Assembly: GCF_013177695.1 (NCBI RefSeq)
Contig: NZ_WOEY01000027.1
Location: forward strand, 62,001 to 126,000
From: Paraburkholderia solitsugae
GTDB lineage: Bacteria; Pseudomonadota; Gammaproteobacteria; Burkholderiales; Burkholderiaceae
Direction: 5' to 3'
Length of the DNA: 64,000 nucleotides
Shown: piece by piece, positions 8,747 to 17,691 of the stretch
How positions within the stretch are numbered: the stretch's first letter is position 1
Layout of the letters: the number at the start of each line of letters is the position of its first letter
Position numbers and translations under genes: made by a program
Notes under the pieces: model-generated
Databases searched by the model: none
Told to the model about the DNA's origin: nothing
What the model saw: only the letters and a program-made list of their open reading frames with translations

Positions 8747-10285
8747 ATGGACATCAACACGGCCGTGCCGTCGGCGGAGTCCGCCGACAACGACGTCAAA
8801 CTGTTGCACAAGATGGGCTACGCGCAGGAACTGTCCCGGCGCATGGGGGCGTTCTCGAACTTCGCGGTGTCGTTCTCGCTGATCTGCATTCTGTCGGGCG
8901 GCATCACGTCGTTCCAGATGGGCTTGTCAGCGGCGGGCGGGGCGTCGATCGGACTCGGCTGGCCGCTCGGCTCGCTGTTCGCGTTGGTCGTGGCGGCGGC
9001 GATGGCGCAGATCGCTTCGTCGTATCCGACGGCCGGCGGTCTCTATCACTGGAGCTCGATTCTCGGCGGCAAAATGTGGGGCTGGCTCACCGCGTGGCTG
9101 AATCTGCTCGGCCTCGTGTTCGTGGTCGCCGCGATCAATTACGGGACCTATGATCCGTTCTTTCGCACGCTGATCGCACCGATGTTCGGTGTGAGTCCCG
9201 ATTCGCTCGGCTGGTGGCAGCAAACGCTCTTTCTGACGGTGATCACCGCTTCGCAAGCATTCCTGAATCATCGCGGCATTCGCATCACCAGTAAGATCAC
9301 GGACCTGTCGGGCTATCTGATCTTTGTGGTGACGGTCATGCTGGTGGTTTCCCTGCTGGTGTATTCGCCGGTCAAGATCGATCTGTCGCGGCTTTATACC
9401 TTCACCAACTTCACGGGTGTCGACGGCGGCGCGTGGCCCAAGCAGACCATCGCCATGGCGTTTCTGTCCGGCCTGCTGCTGACCGCTTATACGATCACGG
9501 GCTTCGACGCTTCCGCGCATACCTCGGAGGAAACGCATCAGGCGGCGCGCAATGTGCCGCGCGGCATCGTCGGCTCCGTGTTCTGGTCGACGACCTTCGG
9601 CTACGTGATGGTGTGCGCGTTCGTGCTGGTGATGCCGGATATCACCGCGGGGGTGAAGCAGGGCACCGGGTTCTTCGAAGCGATTCTCGCGCCGATTCCG
9701 GGACCGCTGCGCATCCTGATCGAATTGCTGATGTTCTTCATTAACTACGTATGCGGTCTGGCAGCCGTCACGTCGACCTCGCGCATGATGTTCGCGTTTG
9801 CCCGCGATGGCGGTTTGCCTGGCTCGAAGTGGCTGCGCAAAGTGAATGCGGCTCACCGCACACCGGGCGCGGCGATCTGGACCTCGGCGGTGCTGGCGAT
9901 CGTGGTGACGTTGTACGGCGATGCATTCACCGTGCTGAGCGCGGGTAGCGCAGTGTTTCTGTTCATCTCCTACGCGATGCCGGTTGCAGCCGGTATCTTC
10001 GCCGAGGGGCGTACGTGGAAGGAAAAAGGGCCGTTCCAGTTGGGCATGCTGTCGAAGCCGTTCGCGGTGGCGGCGGTGTTCGGCGCACTCGTGCTCGCCT
10101 ATGTCGGCATGCAGCCGCCTAATCAGAAAGTGGTGTACGTACTTGTCGGTTTGCTCGCGGTGCTGCTGGCGATCTGGTACGGCGCAGGCGTGCGCAAGAG
10201 CTTCGCGGGGCCGCCGATCGGCAAGGTGTCGAAGGAGCGGGAGCTTGAATTGAGCGGGATGGAGGGGCAACTGGGGGAGAGCTAA
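8747..10285 (+). CDS. Amino acid/choline (ACT-type) APC permease
   Basis: A 512-residue inner-membrane transporter with about 12 hydrophobic segments. The N-terminus LHKMGYAQELSRRMGAFSNFAVSFSLICILSGGI and the GGLYHWSSILGGKMWGW segment are typical of the amino acid/choline/GABA permease group within the APC superfamily. The likely substrate is an amine, amino alcohol or amino acid. Pairing with an SDR and an EutR-like regulator would fit uptake and oxidation of an amino alcohol, but nothing proves that. The start follows an AAAGGA ribosome-binding site. Confidence 0.85.
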   Translation: MDINTAVPSAESADNDVKLLHKMGYAQELSRRMGAFSNFAVSFSLICILSGGITSFQMGLSAAGGASIGLGWPLGSLFALVVAAAMAQIASSYPTAGGLYHWSSILGGKMWGWLTAWLNLLGLVFVVAAINYGTYDPFFRTLIAPMFGVSPDSLGWWQQTLFLTVITASQAFLNHRGIRITSKITDLSGYLIFVVTVMLVVSLLVYSPVKIDLSRLYTFTNFTGVDGGAWPKQTIAMAFLSGLLLTAYTITGFDASAHTSEETHQAARNVPRGIVGSVFWSTTFGYVMVCAFVLVMPDITAGVKQGTGFFEAILAPIPGPLRILIELLMFFINYVCGLAAVTSTSRMMFAFARDGGLPGSKWLRKVNAAHRTPGAAIWTSAVLAIVVTLYGDAFTVLSAGSAVFLFISYAMPVAAGIFAEGRTWKEKGPFQLGMLSKPFAVAAVFGALVLAYVGMQPPNQKVVYVLVGLLAVLLAIWYGAGVRKSFAGPPIGKVSKERELELSGMEGQLGES

Positions 10286-10313
10286 GCAAGTTGGCTCGTG
10301 CGCTTCATGCCCC

Positions 10314-10351
10314 GAAAAAAAACGTCAGCCGGCCCTGGGGCCGGCTGACGT
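10314..10351 (-). terminator. Terminator of the leftward glycosidase-like gene (possibly bidirectional)
   Basis: A perfect 13-base-arm hairpin, ACGTCAGCCGGCC (10322-10334) and GGCCGGCTGACGT (10339-10351), with loop CTGG. On the minus strand the stem is followed by a run of T (the A-run at 10314-10322), giving a canonical intrinsic terminator 35 bases after the minus-strand stop at 10386. It also lies between two convergent genes and may act weakly on the plus-strand transcript. Confidence 0.88.
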
Positions 10352-10385
10352 ATTCACATCTACCGCACGAGGTGGCGTTCGCGGG

Positions 10386-12344
10386 TTAGATACCGGTGTA
10401 TCCCACCGGGACCGTCGAGTTGGCCTTGGCGACCGACGCGTTGTTCGACACCACATACACCGGCGATTCTGTCAGGTTGAGCGTGAGCGTACCGTTGGTG
10501 TAGTTCACGCTCGACGCATTGCCCATCATGTCGATCACTTTCACCGTGCCGCTCGTGCCCGGCGCATCCACGGTGAGGCTATACGGCACGCTGTAGGTCG
10601 AGCTGAAGCCGACGCTCGCGTCCCATACGCTATTGCTGTGCGTCCACAAAGCGGTGATCACCGCGCCGTTGCCGACCTGCTGGAACGCGTAGGCGTAGAC
10701 GCCGGTCGGCGTGCCGTTTACCGCTCCGAGCGTGTGGGTGCCGTCGAGCGTGTGCGTCATGGCGGCGATCGCCATTGCGACCGGCTTCGGACTGATGTTC
10801 GTCGCGCCGAATGCGCCTTGCGCGTCGTTCAGATCGAAGAACGTGCCATAGCCGACTTCGCCCGGATAGTCCGCGCCATAGAACACGTAGGTCTGATCCG
10901 CCCCTTCACCCAGCGTGATGATGTGCATGCGCGCCGCGACTGCGGCTTGCGCGTACAACACGTTCGAGCTCGGATAGTTCGGACCGTACGAGGTCCCGAG
11001 GTCGTAGCTGATGCCGGCTTCCGTCGAGAACAGCTTCATGCCCGGACGGTAATCAGTGGCCATTTCCGCGCGCAGACCGCGCATCTGGCCGCGCAGCGAA
11101 CCTGAAGCCGTGGACGGATCGGCATCGTAACGCTCAGGCGGATGCGAAGGGGACGTGCCCGCGTCGTAGTAACCGTGCGTGGAGACGGCGTCGATGTATT
11201 TGCCGAAGCCGAGCGACGCGATGCGCTGCAGGCGCGTCGTGGTCAGGCTCGGGAACGCATCGGTCGGGCCCATCACCACCGCGTTCGGATCGGTCGCATG
11301 GATGCCTTGATAGACGGACTGATAGAGCGCGACGAAGTTGGCGTCCGTGTCGGTCCAGAACTGGTTGGGTTCCCACGTCACCTGATAATAGTTGGCCGAC
11401 TGCTGCGGGAAATAGGTGGTGCGAATCGTGTTCGATTCCGTACCGACGCGGCTCATGTAGCTCTGGTAATACGAAAGACTGGTTGGCACGCTCGTGTCGT
11501 CCTGGAATGCGCCGGTGCTGCTCGCCCACGCGGGAATCCCGTCGAGGCGGATCAGGCGCATCACGTTGCCGGTCGTGTAGAACGGATCGAGATTGTTGGC
11601 CGCCGGATTAAACGTGTTCGGTCCGCTCGGTTCCATCGTCGAGAGCTGGCGGTCGTCGATGGTCGACGAGATACCGAGGTCGGCGAGCAGCGGGCCGTTG
11701 TCGTTCGCGCCTTGCATGCCGAAGCGGTGCTGCTCCTGATGCGCATAGGTGACGGCAGGCACGACCTGGGCGAGGTTCGGCAGCACGCCGAAGGTCGCGA
11801 TGCCGACCGGACGCGTGCCGGCCTGCGGCAACTGGCCACCGTTCTGCGCGAGCGTGCCCGTCGCGGCGAAATAGCCGGCGAGCGTCGAGGTGCAGCTGAG
11901 CGTGATGGTGTTCGATCCACTCGGTACAGCGGTGCTGCCGCTCGCCGCGACTCTGCCGAGGGTGTCTGTAACGGTCCAGTTCAGGGTGTCCGCGGACGAA
12001 ACGTTGGTGGTGAAAGCGAGCGGGAAGGTGCTGCCGGAAGCGAAGATCCGTGTGCCGTTCGCGCTGGGCGTGTCGGCGGAAAGGGGGGCGCTGCCGGAGC
12101 CTGCCGAGATGGCCGGCGATGTACAAGTGAGTGCCGCGACGGTGCTGCCCGCGCCGTTCACCGTAGCGGTGCCGCCGGTGCTGCTGTTCCCTGCCGCAGC
12201 CAGGTTGGACGAGCCGGACGGGCTGGCGGTTCCGTTGAGCTGGGTGGTTGCGTTGCTGCTGGCGCCGTTACCGCCGCCGCCACCGCCGCAGCCCGCGAGT
12301 GCCAGGGAAAGTGTTGAGAGTAGGAGTAGTTGCGATTTCATCAA
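10386..12344 (-). CDS. Secreted glycoside-hydrolase-like lipoprotein (paralogue 1)
   Basis: A 652-residue protein with a lipoprotein signal (LALAGC, lipid-modified Cys19) followed by a glycine/serine/asparagine-rich linker (20-75). A beta-sandwich-like region precedes a catalytic-like region of about 300 residues. That region contains TWEPN with Glu325 and FSTEAGISYD with Glu442, which have the placement expected of the acid/base and nucleophile of clan GH-A (GH5/GH39-like) hydrolases. A substrate-site-like segment HGYYDAGTSPSHPPERYD lies between them. A smaller beta-rich C-terminal domain follows. A close paralogue is encoded at 17692-19989. Its position at the EPS locus edge suggests it trims or processes the polymer outside the cell; the substrate is unknown. 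Confidence 0.78.
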   Translation of the reverse strand: MMKSQLLLLSTLSLALAGCGGGGGGNGASSNATTQLNGTASPSGSSNLAAAGNSSTGGTATVNGAGSTVAALTCTSPAISAGSGSAPLSADTPSANGTRIFASGSTFPLAFTTNVSSADTLNWTVTDTLGRVAASGSTAVPSGSNTITLSCTSTLAGYFAATGTLAQNGGQLPQAGTRPVGIATFGVLPNLAQVVPAVTYAHQEQHRFGMQGANDNGPLLADLGISSTIDDRQLSTMEPSGPNTFNPAANNLDPFYTTGNVMRLIRLDGIPAWASSTGAFQDDTSVPTSLSYYQSYMSRVGTESNTIRTTYFPQQSANYYQVTWEPNQFWTDTDANFVALYQSVYQGIHATDPNAVVMGPTDAFPSLTTTRLQRIASLGFGKYIDAVSTHGYYDAGTSPSHPPERYDADPSTASGSLRGQMRGLRAEMATDYRPGMKLFSTEAGISYDLGTSYGPNYPSSNVLYAQAAVAARMHIITLGEGADQTYVFYGADYPGEVGYGTFFDLNDAQGAFGATNISPKPVAMAIAAMTHTLDGTHTLGAVNGTPTGVYAYAFQQVGNGAVITALWTHSNSVWDASVGFSSTYSVPYSLTVDAPGTSGTVKVIDMMGNASSVNYTNGTLTLNLTESPVYVVSNNASVAKANSTVPVGYTGI

Positions 12345-12531
12345 TCTCTAACCAATGCGTGAGCTGAACATTCGTTCGCCTCTTCGCGCGAAGCGCGTCG
12401 GGAGACGGAGCGAACATCGGGGTTCAATGGCAAGCCGGCCGATGACCGAGGCTCCGACACTTGCCGTCCTGGGCGCGCAACGGTTCGGTTGCGCGACGGT
12501 GATGCCTTCCCGGGTTGTGGGCCCCAAACGC

Positions 12532-12549
12532 ATTTCTCTGCAGAGAAAT
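12532..12549. promoter_or_regulatory. Perfect 18-base palindrome, possible operator
   Basis: ATTTCTCTGCAGAGAAAT is a perfect palindrome located 188 bases upstream of the leftward glycosidase-like gene. It has dyad symmetry without a loop, so it is more like a protein-binding site than a terminator. I see no second copy in the window. Confidence 0.4.
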
Positions 12550-13122
12550 TCATATCGTACAAATCCGTGCCGCTCGTCATGGCGGGTTTGGCGGAATTGG
12601 ACGACCGGGGAAGGTACGACGAAAACAATCAGCGTCTTGAAGAACCGTGCAATTCACATCGCAGTTCTTGAGTTCACGGCGCCGTTCGACGAACTTTTTA
12701 CTGTCTTGTAAGCAAGACGGGCCCTGATGGGAAGAATCGACCGCAACAATACGCATGACTATGCTTAAAAGAAGTAACGAGTCGTTACGTATGATCAATA
12801 GTGCAGTACTAATTGCATTGATCGCACCAAATAATACGTATGGCGATACCAGTCTTTATCCGCCACATGAAATTGGGGTCGAAAAGATTTGTAATGGATG
12901 CCTAACTATGCGAATGGATGTAATCAGCTGAGAAATGGGCGATAGCGCTCATTCCATAGCTGATTGAATCTTGGAGTTGGCGGGAAAATGCTGGACCTTC
13001 GGTGTAAGGTTTCCTCGCGATAGTAGCTTCGCGGCGGAACTGTCGCTGTTTTACGAAAGACGAGGCCGCGCCCCGAGAAAAGGGGCGCGCGAGATAAACG
13101 ATGATGGGGTGTCGATGTTTGT

Positions 13123-13140
13123 TGGGACCGGTACTTGCTA
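13123..13140 (+). promoter_or_regulatory. Possible sigma-54 promoter of the first glycosyltransferase
   Basis: GG (13125-13126), ten bases, then GC (13137-13138), with TT before the GC: TGGGACCGGTACTTGCT. It matches the invariant GG-N10-GC of sigma-54 promoters and the TTGCT box, but the -24 box deviates from TGGCAC. Predicted transcription would begin about 45 bases before the GTG start at 13194. Weak alone; see the stronger site at 20169-20186. Confidence 0.4.
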
Positions 13141-13193
13141 GTCGGCATGTCCATCCGCCGCGCACAAAGGGCGGTTATCCAGAGAGATAAATC

Positions 13194-14279
13194 GTGAGAA
13201 TTCTTCAGTTGGTTTACGCACCGCGGCTATCTGGGGCAGAGGTACTGGTAAAAGGGCTCGCGATTTATCATCAACGCGCCGGCCATGAGGTCTGTATTAC
13301 ATCGCTGCTTCCAGAGCAGGATGATTTCGCCGACATTCACGCGGAGCTTCAGGCCGCCGGCGTCACCTGCCTGTTCCCGAGCATGCATCACGGCAAGCTG
13401 GGCAAACTGCTGCACCTGTATCGCGTGGTGCGTCAGTTCCGTCCCGACTTCATCGTGGCTCATGCCACGCTCGCCGCACTCTATGTGCGTCTTCTGCCCG
13501 TGCACACGCCGATCGCCTGGGTGATGCACTCTGGCGTCAACGACTTCGAGAACGGCGCGCTCAAACGGGCTGAGCGCCTGCTGTCACGGCGGGCGAGAGC
13601 GATCATCGGCGTATCGCAGCAAAATATCGACGACTACCTGCGGGAGATCGGCGAACATCCGGCCATGGTCGTGATCCCGAATGGCGTGGACGCGTCGTTG
13701 TTCGCGGCGGACAACGGCACATCGGCACCGGACGCCGCCGTGCCTGCCAAGCAGATTGTTCAGTTAGGCCGCTATATAGAAGGTAAGCGCCAGTTGGACA
13801 CGATCCGCGCGTTCGAGCGTGTCGTGCAGAGCGAACCCGAGGCGAGCTTGCTGCTGTGCGGCGTCGTCGAGGAGATCCCCTATCACGAGGCGGTGCTGTC
13901 GCTCGTTCATCAACTCGGGTTGGACAGCCGCGTGACGGTGTGCGGGCCGCGCTCGGATGTCGCCGCGATCCTTCGCGCCTCGCGTGTCTTTGCCATGCCT
14001 TCGCGCTTTGAAGCGCAGAGCATCGGCTTTCTGGAGGCGCTCGCCTCGGGTATTCCTGTCGTCGCGAACCGGATTCCGTCGTTCGGCTTTGCCAGTGGAT
14101 TTGCCGGCGTCAATCTTGTCGATACGACCGATCCGGAGGTCTATGGCCGGGCTTTGCTCAGGGCGCTCGACATGCCGCGTGCGAACCGGCAACTGGCGGG
14201 CTATACGCTGCATGACACGGCAGATCGCTACATGACGATCGCGCGGCAGTTCGTCCGGCCGCTGCGGGTTTCGGCCTGA
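13194..14279 (+). CDS. Glycosyltransferase, GT4 family
   Basis: A 361-residue GT-B-fold glycosyltransferase. The N-terminal acceptor domain opens MRILQLVYAPRLSGAEVLVKGL. The C-terminal domain has the nucleotide-sugar features of family GT4: QLGRYIEGKRQLDTIRAF, then FAMPSRFEAQSIGFLEALASGIPVV with the E-x7-E motif. It probably adds one sugar of the EPS repeat unit on the cytoplasmic face of the inner membrane; donor and linkage are unknown. The start is GTG at 13194, preceded by AGAGAGA. It is transcribed alone, convergent with the deacetylase gene. Confidence 0.87.
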   Translation: MRILQLVYAPRLSGAEVLVKGLAIYHQRAGHEVCITSLLPEQDDFADIHAELQAAGVTCLFPSMHHGKLGKLLHLYRVVRQFRPDFIVAHATLAALYVRLLPVHTPIAWVMHSGVNDFENGALKRAERLLSRRARAIIGVSQQNIDDYLREIGEHPAMVVIPNGVDASLFAADNGTSAPDAAVPAKQIVQLGRYIEGKRQLDTIRAFERVVQSEPEASLLLCGVVEEIPYHEAVLSLVHQLGLDSRVTVCGPRSDVAAILRASRVFAMPSRFEAQSIGFLEALASGIPVVANRIPSFGFASGFAGVNLVDTTDPEVYGRALLRALDMPRANRQLAGYTLHDTADRYMTIARQFVRPLRVSA

Positions 14280-14304
14280 ACTGCGTCGGATCGACCGGCT
14301 CGCG

Positions 14305-16686
14305 CTACTGCGCTAACCGATCGATCCGCACCGTCTCCGAGAACAGCCCTGGCAGTTCACCGAGATCCTGGGCTGGGCCCAGGGCGAAGCCGTTTCCTAT
14401 CGGATAGCGCGTCAGCGCCGGTGCGCCGCCGGTGAAATAGAAATCGCTGAGCGTCGCGTCGGTTCTTCGATAAAGCACGAGCGCCGCATTACCCTTGTCA
14501 AGCACGAAGGCCGGGAAGACATCCGACCACGACATGCCCTGCAATGTCGCTGCCCGGACAGGCACACTGGCTGCATCCGCCGTGTCGAGGGTGGCTACGT
14601 CGATGAGCGCGTCGTCGTTCGTGCCGTCGAGATGCGGCGTTAGCAGAATCAGCGTATTGCTCGCCGTGCCATGCACGGCGCCGACCGTCACTTTGACGAA
14701 GTCCGGTAGAAAATTCGCCGGCAGTACCTTGCGCTCACCGATTGTCATGCGCGTGCCGTCGTTGGCGATGGGTGTGAGCGCAAGCCGTCCGTCCGCACCG
14801 TCCAGCGCAACCAGTGACGCACGGGCTGCAGCCGCCTGCACCGGCAGAAGATTGACGTTCTGGCGCAGGTTTCTTGCCTGGGTCATCAACGTCGGCGCCG
14901 AGCCGGCGGAGCCCGTGGACGACACCAGCCAGAGGTCGAGCCCGCTATCGGTTCGCTTCTGCGCGATCAGCACGCCGGTTCGCCCCGTTCCACTGAAATC
15001 CGCCGCCACATACTGCTGGGTCAGGTCGGGCCTGAACGCACTGCTGGTCTGGAGCCAGAGACGGGGGGCTTCGAAGTGCTCGCCGGTACTGTGAAGCAAC
15101 CAGAACGCGGTGCCGCCCTGGCGCGCGGTGATAACCATCAAGTCAGCCTTGCCGTCACCTTCGAAGTCACCGAGCAGGAAGCGGGCGCTGTCGAAGCACA
15201 GCGTGTCAGTCGTGCAACTCGGCGCCGTGGCGCGCGGATCGAATGGGACGGTGCTGGCGTACCACAGGGCGGGGCGTGACGCTTTCGCGAGCGACGCCGC
15301 ATACACGTTGAATCCGGGTCCATCGTGTTGGCGCTGCACGTAGACCGCGGATGTCTCGCCTGTGCCAGCGATGTCGCCAACCATCGCGGTGGCGAGTCGC
15401 AGGTCGGTGGCCTGGGTATGTTGCGTGGTTGCCCAACGGTAGCGCGTGGTGAGCGAGGTGCAGCCGCGCATGGTGAGCCGGCCGTCGTTTTCACCGAGGC
15501 AATGCCGCAGTGGCGTATAGACGAGGCCGAAGTCCCACGGCGTCCAGCGCTGCGCCATGTCCCATTGATCGCAGGTCTCGGAGGTCAGATAGCCGTCGCG
15601 TTCGGCGATGCATTGCGAAGTCGCGACGCTGACGAGCGCTGCGTTCTGCGTATTGCCGGGATAGACGGTCAGTGGATCCCATCGCCATAGTTGCGTCGAT
15701 GAACCCGTGCACGCGGCGAGTGTCGGCGCCTGGCCGCTGCCCGCGGAGGTCAGACAGCGGTTCGCTGCCGCATTGAAGAGTTGAATGGGACGCGCCTGAA
15801 AATCCGTGACGCGGTGATCGCTGCGATCGGCAAAGGCATAGCGGCGCGCGACCCAATTGCCGTTCCACTGGAACTCGCCGAATACCTCCGCAGACTCGTT
15901 GCCGTCGACAGAAAAATAGCTGGCAACGATATCGCGCTTGCGCTGCACTTCAGCCGCCGGAACGTTGCCGGGCCAGTCGCCGGTCGGATAGGTGACGTGG
16001 TACACGATCGGCACGCTTTTGTTCAGCGTCTGGGCAACGTGGCGTGTGATGCGCGCGGAGTAGATGTGATCGGGGTGCTCGAGAAACGGTACGGTGTCCG
16101 GATTGAGCGTGTAGATTTGTGACGCCTCGGCGAGTATCACTTTCAGCGTGGCCGACAACGAGGCCCGATCGTATTGCACACGCACGGAACCGTCGGCGTT
16201 CATCGGATAGGTGGAGAGCGTGGCGTGCTGTTCCCACAAAAGACCGAGCGGTACGCGGCCGCCGCGCACGGCGCCGCCGGGCAGCCGGAATTCGAGCAGA
16301 CGGACCTGCGGCTTCGCCTTCAGCACCATCTGATGCAAGAGCTTGCCGGCGATCGGAATATTCGTTTCGATCCATTCGTCAGGCACCCCCGCCATGCGCG
16401 CATAAGCGAGCCGCGAAGCCTGTTCGCGAGTCTGCACATAAGCGAAATTCGCACCGTTGGCGCCGCCGATCAGATGCACGGTCGTGATGCACCAGCCGGC
16501 GTCGAGCCGTTCGCTGATAGCGGGGTCCACGAAAAGCAGATCGTCATCGAGGTGGGCGACGACCGTGACCAGGGTGCCGGCGCCGCAATTGGCCGCGCGT
16601 GCCGAGCCGGGGAGGAAAGCGAAGAAAAGTAGCGCTAGAAAAGCAATGGATGAATCGCGAACGAGTCTGGCTGCCGATGATCGCAT
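14305..16686 (-). CDS. Secreted PIG-L-family deacetylase fused to ricin-type lectin and FG-GAP/VCBS-like repeats
   Basis: About 793 residues, exported: the n-region MRSSAARLVRDSS and a hydrophobic core end at SARA-AN. The N-terminal domain carries AHLDDD (about 44-49) and HPDH (about 204-207), matching the Zn-binding motifs of PIG-L/LmbE N-acetylglucosamine deacetylases, with Leu and Asp replacing the usual Pro and Glu. Residues about 300-421 resemble a ricin-B beta-trefoil with repeated cysteines and Q-x-W-like turns. Residues about 434-610 hold FG-GAP-like repeats (GDIAGTGETS, GDFEGDGKAD, ADFSGTGRTG). I infer deacetylation of the exported polysaccharide. An alternative in-frame ATG lies 11 codons upstream at 16719; neither has a clear ribosome-binding site. 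Confidence 0.8.
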   Translation of the reverse strand: MRSSAARLVRDSSIAFLALLFFAFLPGSARAANCGAGTLVTVVAHLDDDLLFVDPAISERLDAGWCITTVHLIGGANGANFAYVQTREQASRLAYARMAGVPDEWIETNIPIAGKLLHQMVLKAKPQVRLLEFRLPGGAVRGGRVPLGLLWEQHATLSTYPMNADGSVRVQYDRASLSATLKVILAEASQIYTLNPDTVPFLEHPDHIYSARITRHVAQTLNKSVPIVYHVTYPTGDWPGNVPAAEVQRKRDIVASYFSVDGNESAEVFGEFQWNGNWVARRYAFADRSDHRVTDFQARPIQLFNAAANRCLTSAGSGQAPTLAACTGSSTQLWRWDPLTVYPGNTQNAALVSVATSQCIAERDGYLTSETCDQWDMAQRWTPWDFGLVYTPLRHCLGENDGRLTMRGCTSLTTRYRWATTQHTQATDLRLATAMVGDIAGTGETSAVYVQRQHDGPGFNVYAASLAKASRPALWYASTVPFDPRATAPSCTTDTLCFDSARFLLGDFEGDGKADLMVITARQGGTAFWLLHSTGEHFEAPRLWLQTSSAFRPDLTQQYVAADFSGTGRTGVLIAQKRTDSGLDLWLVSSTGSAGSAPTLMTQARNLRQNVNLLPVQAAAARASLVALDGADGRLALTPIANDGTRMTIGERKVLPANFLPDFVKVTVGAVHGTASNTLILLTPHLDGTNDDALIDVATLDTADAASVPVRAATLQGMSWSDVFPAFVLDKGNAALVLYRRTDATLSDFYFTGGAPALTRYPIGNGFALGPAQDLGELPGLFSETVRIDRLAQ

Positions 16687-16859
16687 GTTGATTCGAGCCC
16701 TGGAGGTGAGCTCGATCATACTGTATCGACGTGGGCCGCCACGTTGGCGAACTCACAGTGGGCATCACTTTGCGCGCCGGCAATGGGGCACGCCGACGCC
16801 CGGGGGCGCGAGCGCTGACGGTGACCTTGGCGGCGGTAGCCGTGGCGCTGGCGCTAGCG

Positions 16860-17312
16860 TTAGCGGAAGTAGGCCTTGGTGTTCTCGTGAACATCGGCGC
16901 GCGCGAGCAGCGCCGCAGGTGCGAGCCAGAGATATTCGCTGTGCTGATCGAGCCGGCCGACGGAGACGGTGCTGGTGAACTGCAGCGCATAGGCGAGCAC
17001 GATGTAGTGCGTCGACACGTCAGGCTCGGCGGCGAAGTTGTCCAGGTAGTGGTGCTCGAAAACGCCTTCGAAGCGGGCCGCCGAGCGCGCCAGTTTCGCG
17101 ATGCCCAATTCGGCGTCGGCAATGCGTGCGAACGCTGCGTCGAGCGTTTCGTCTTTAAGAATGCGCCCGCCAGGCACAAACCATGTGCCGCGTGCAGGGC
17201 GATTGCGACGATGGCCGATCAGCACGCGGCCCTGGGCGTCGCTGACGATCAGATCGATCGCGACCAGCGGCGTCAGACGCACGACGTCCAGGAAATCGAT
17301 CTCGGTCAGCAT
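16860..17312 (-). CDS. GDP-mannose mannosyl hydrolase, Nudix family (Gmm/NudD-like)
   Basis: A 150-residue Nudix-fold protein. The sequence GGRILKDETLDAAFARIADAELG (from residue 48) is the altered Nudix box characteristic of Gmm enzymes, in which the usual REUxEE core is changed. These enzymes hydrolyse GDP-mannose (and GDP-glucose) at the sugar carbon. I start at ATG 17312 because GGGAGA lies just upstream; the longer frame to 17414 has no ribosome-binding site and runs into the neighbouring small gene. Gmm genes commonly accompany GDP-mannose/fucose EPS loci such as colanic acid, where they may limit donor supply. It lies 52 bases downstream of a small membrane-protein gene on the same strand. 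Confidence 0.85.
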   Translation of the reverse strand: MLTEIDFLDVVRLTPLVAIDLIVSDAQGRVLIGHRRNRPARGTWFVPGGRILKDETLDAAFARIADAELGIAKLARSAARFEGVFEHHYLDNFAAEPDVSTHYIVLAYALQFTSTVSVGRLDQHSEYLWLAPAALLARADVHENTKAYFR

Positions 17313-17364
17313 GTCATCTCCCGTGGGGCGTGCACCGGTTGAGCGCACGGCGATCCTGAAGGCA

Positions 17365-17514
17365 CTAATAGTCGTGAGGGTGCTCATCGTCCCGGGTGAG
17401 GCGATTTGAGACATTCGCCAGCAGCAGGGCGACCAGCACCGCGCCGACCGTCGCGAAGAGAAACGCCCCGGCCATCGCGGCTAGCACCATCATGGTCCAT
17501 GCGAGGCCGTTCAT
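17365..17514 (-). CDS. Small single-pass membrane protein, 49 residues, function unknown
   Basis: A short open frame from ATG 17514 to TAG 17365. Its translation begins MNGLAWTMMVLAAMAGAFLF, continues as a long hydrophobic helix (about 3-34) and ends in a charged tail, RLTRDDEHPHDY. Composition (one clean membrane helix, then a basic and acidic tail) is far from the Arg/Ala-rich translations of non-coding frames here. A weak GAGAG precedes the start. It sits 52 bases upstream of the Gmm gene on the same strand, suggesting a two-gene unit. I do not recognise a family. Confidence 0.6.
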   Translation of the reverse strand: MNGLAWTMMVLAAMAGAFLFATVGAVLVALLLANVSNRLTRDDEHPHDY

Positions 17515-17691
17515 CTCTCGGCTCCAGCGCGTTGATGTGCATGCGAACCAGCACCCGCCTGGATTCTACGTGCGCGAACAACGGGCTGCCCTGTCACATC
17601 ACGCCGAAGTATCGGCAGATCGCGACAGCGAGCGCGCTGTCGAAGTGCCTACGGCCGCCACGACGCGCGCGACGCACCACGCGCGGCCCGT

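Larger units (their letters stand above)
12345..13193. other. Intergenic region at the left edge of the EPS locus
   Basis: An 849-base stretch with no supported gene between the divergent glycosidase and glycosyltransferase genes. It contains a perfect 18-base palindrome at 12532-12549 and a conspicuously AT-rich segment (about 12700-12960). A possible sigma-54 site lies at 13125-13138. Frames within it are short, lack ribosome-binding sites and have unusual composition. Confidence 0.5.

Noticed and set aside
8927..10270. Long open frame on the minus strand (about 447 codons) opposite the second permease
   Set aside because: Its translation is rich in Arg, His and Gln, with no domain or membrane pattern. 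It mirrors the plus-strand permease codons, as expected in high-GC DNA.
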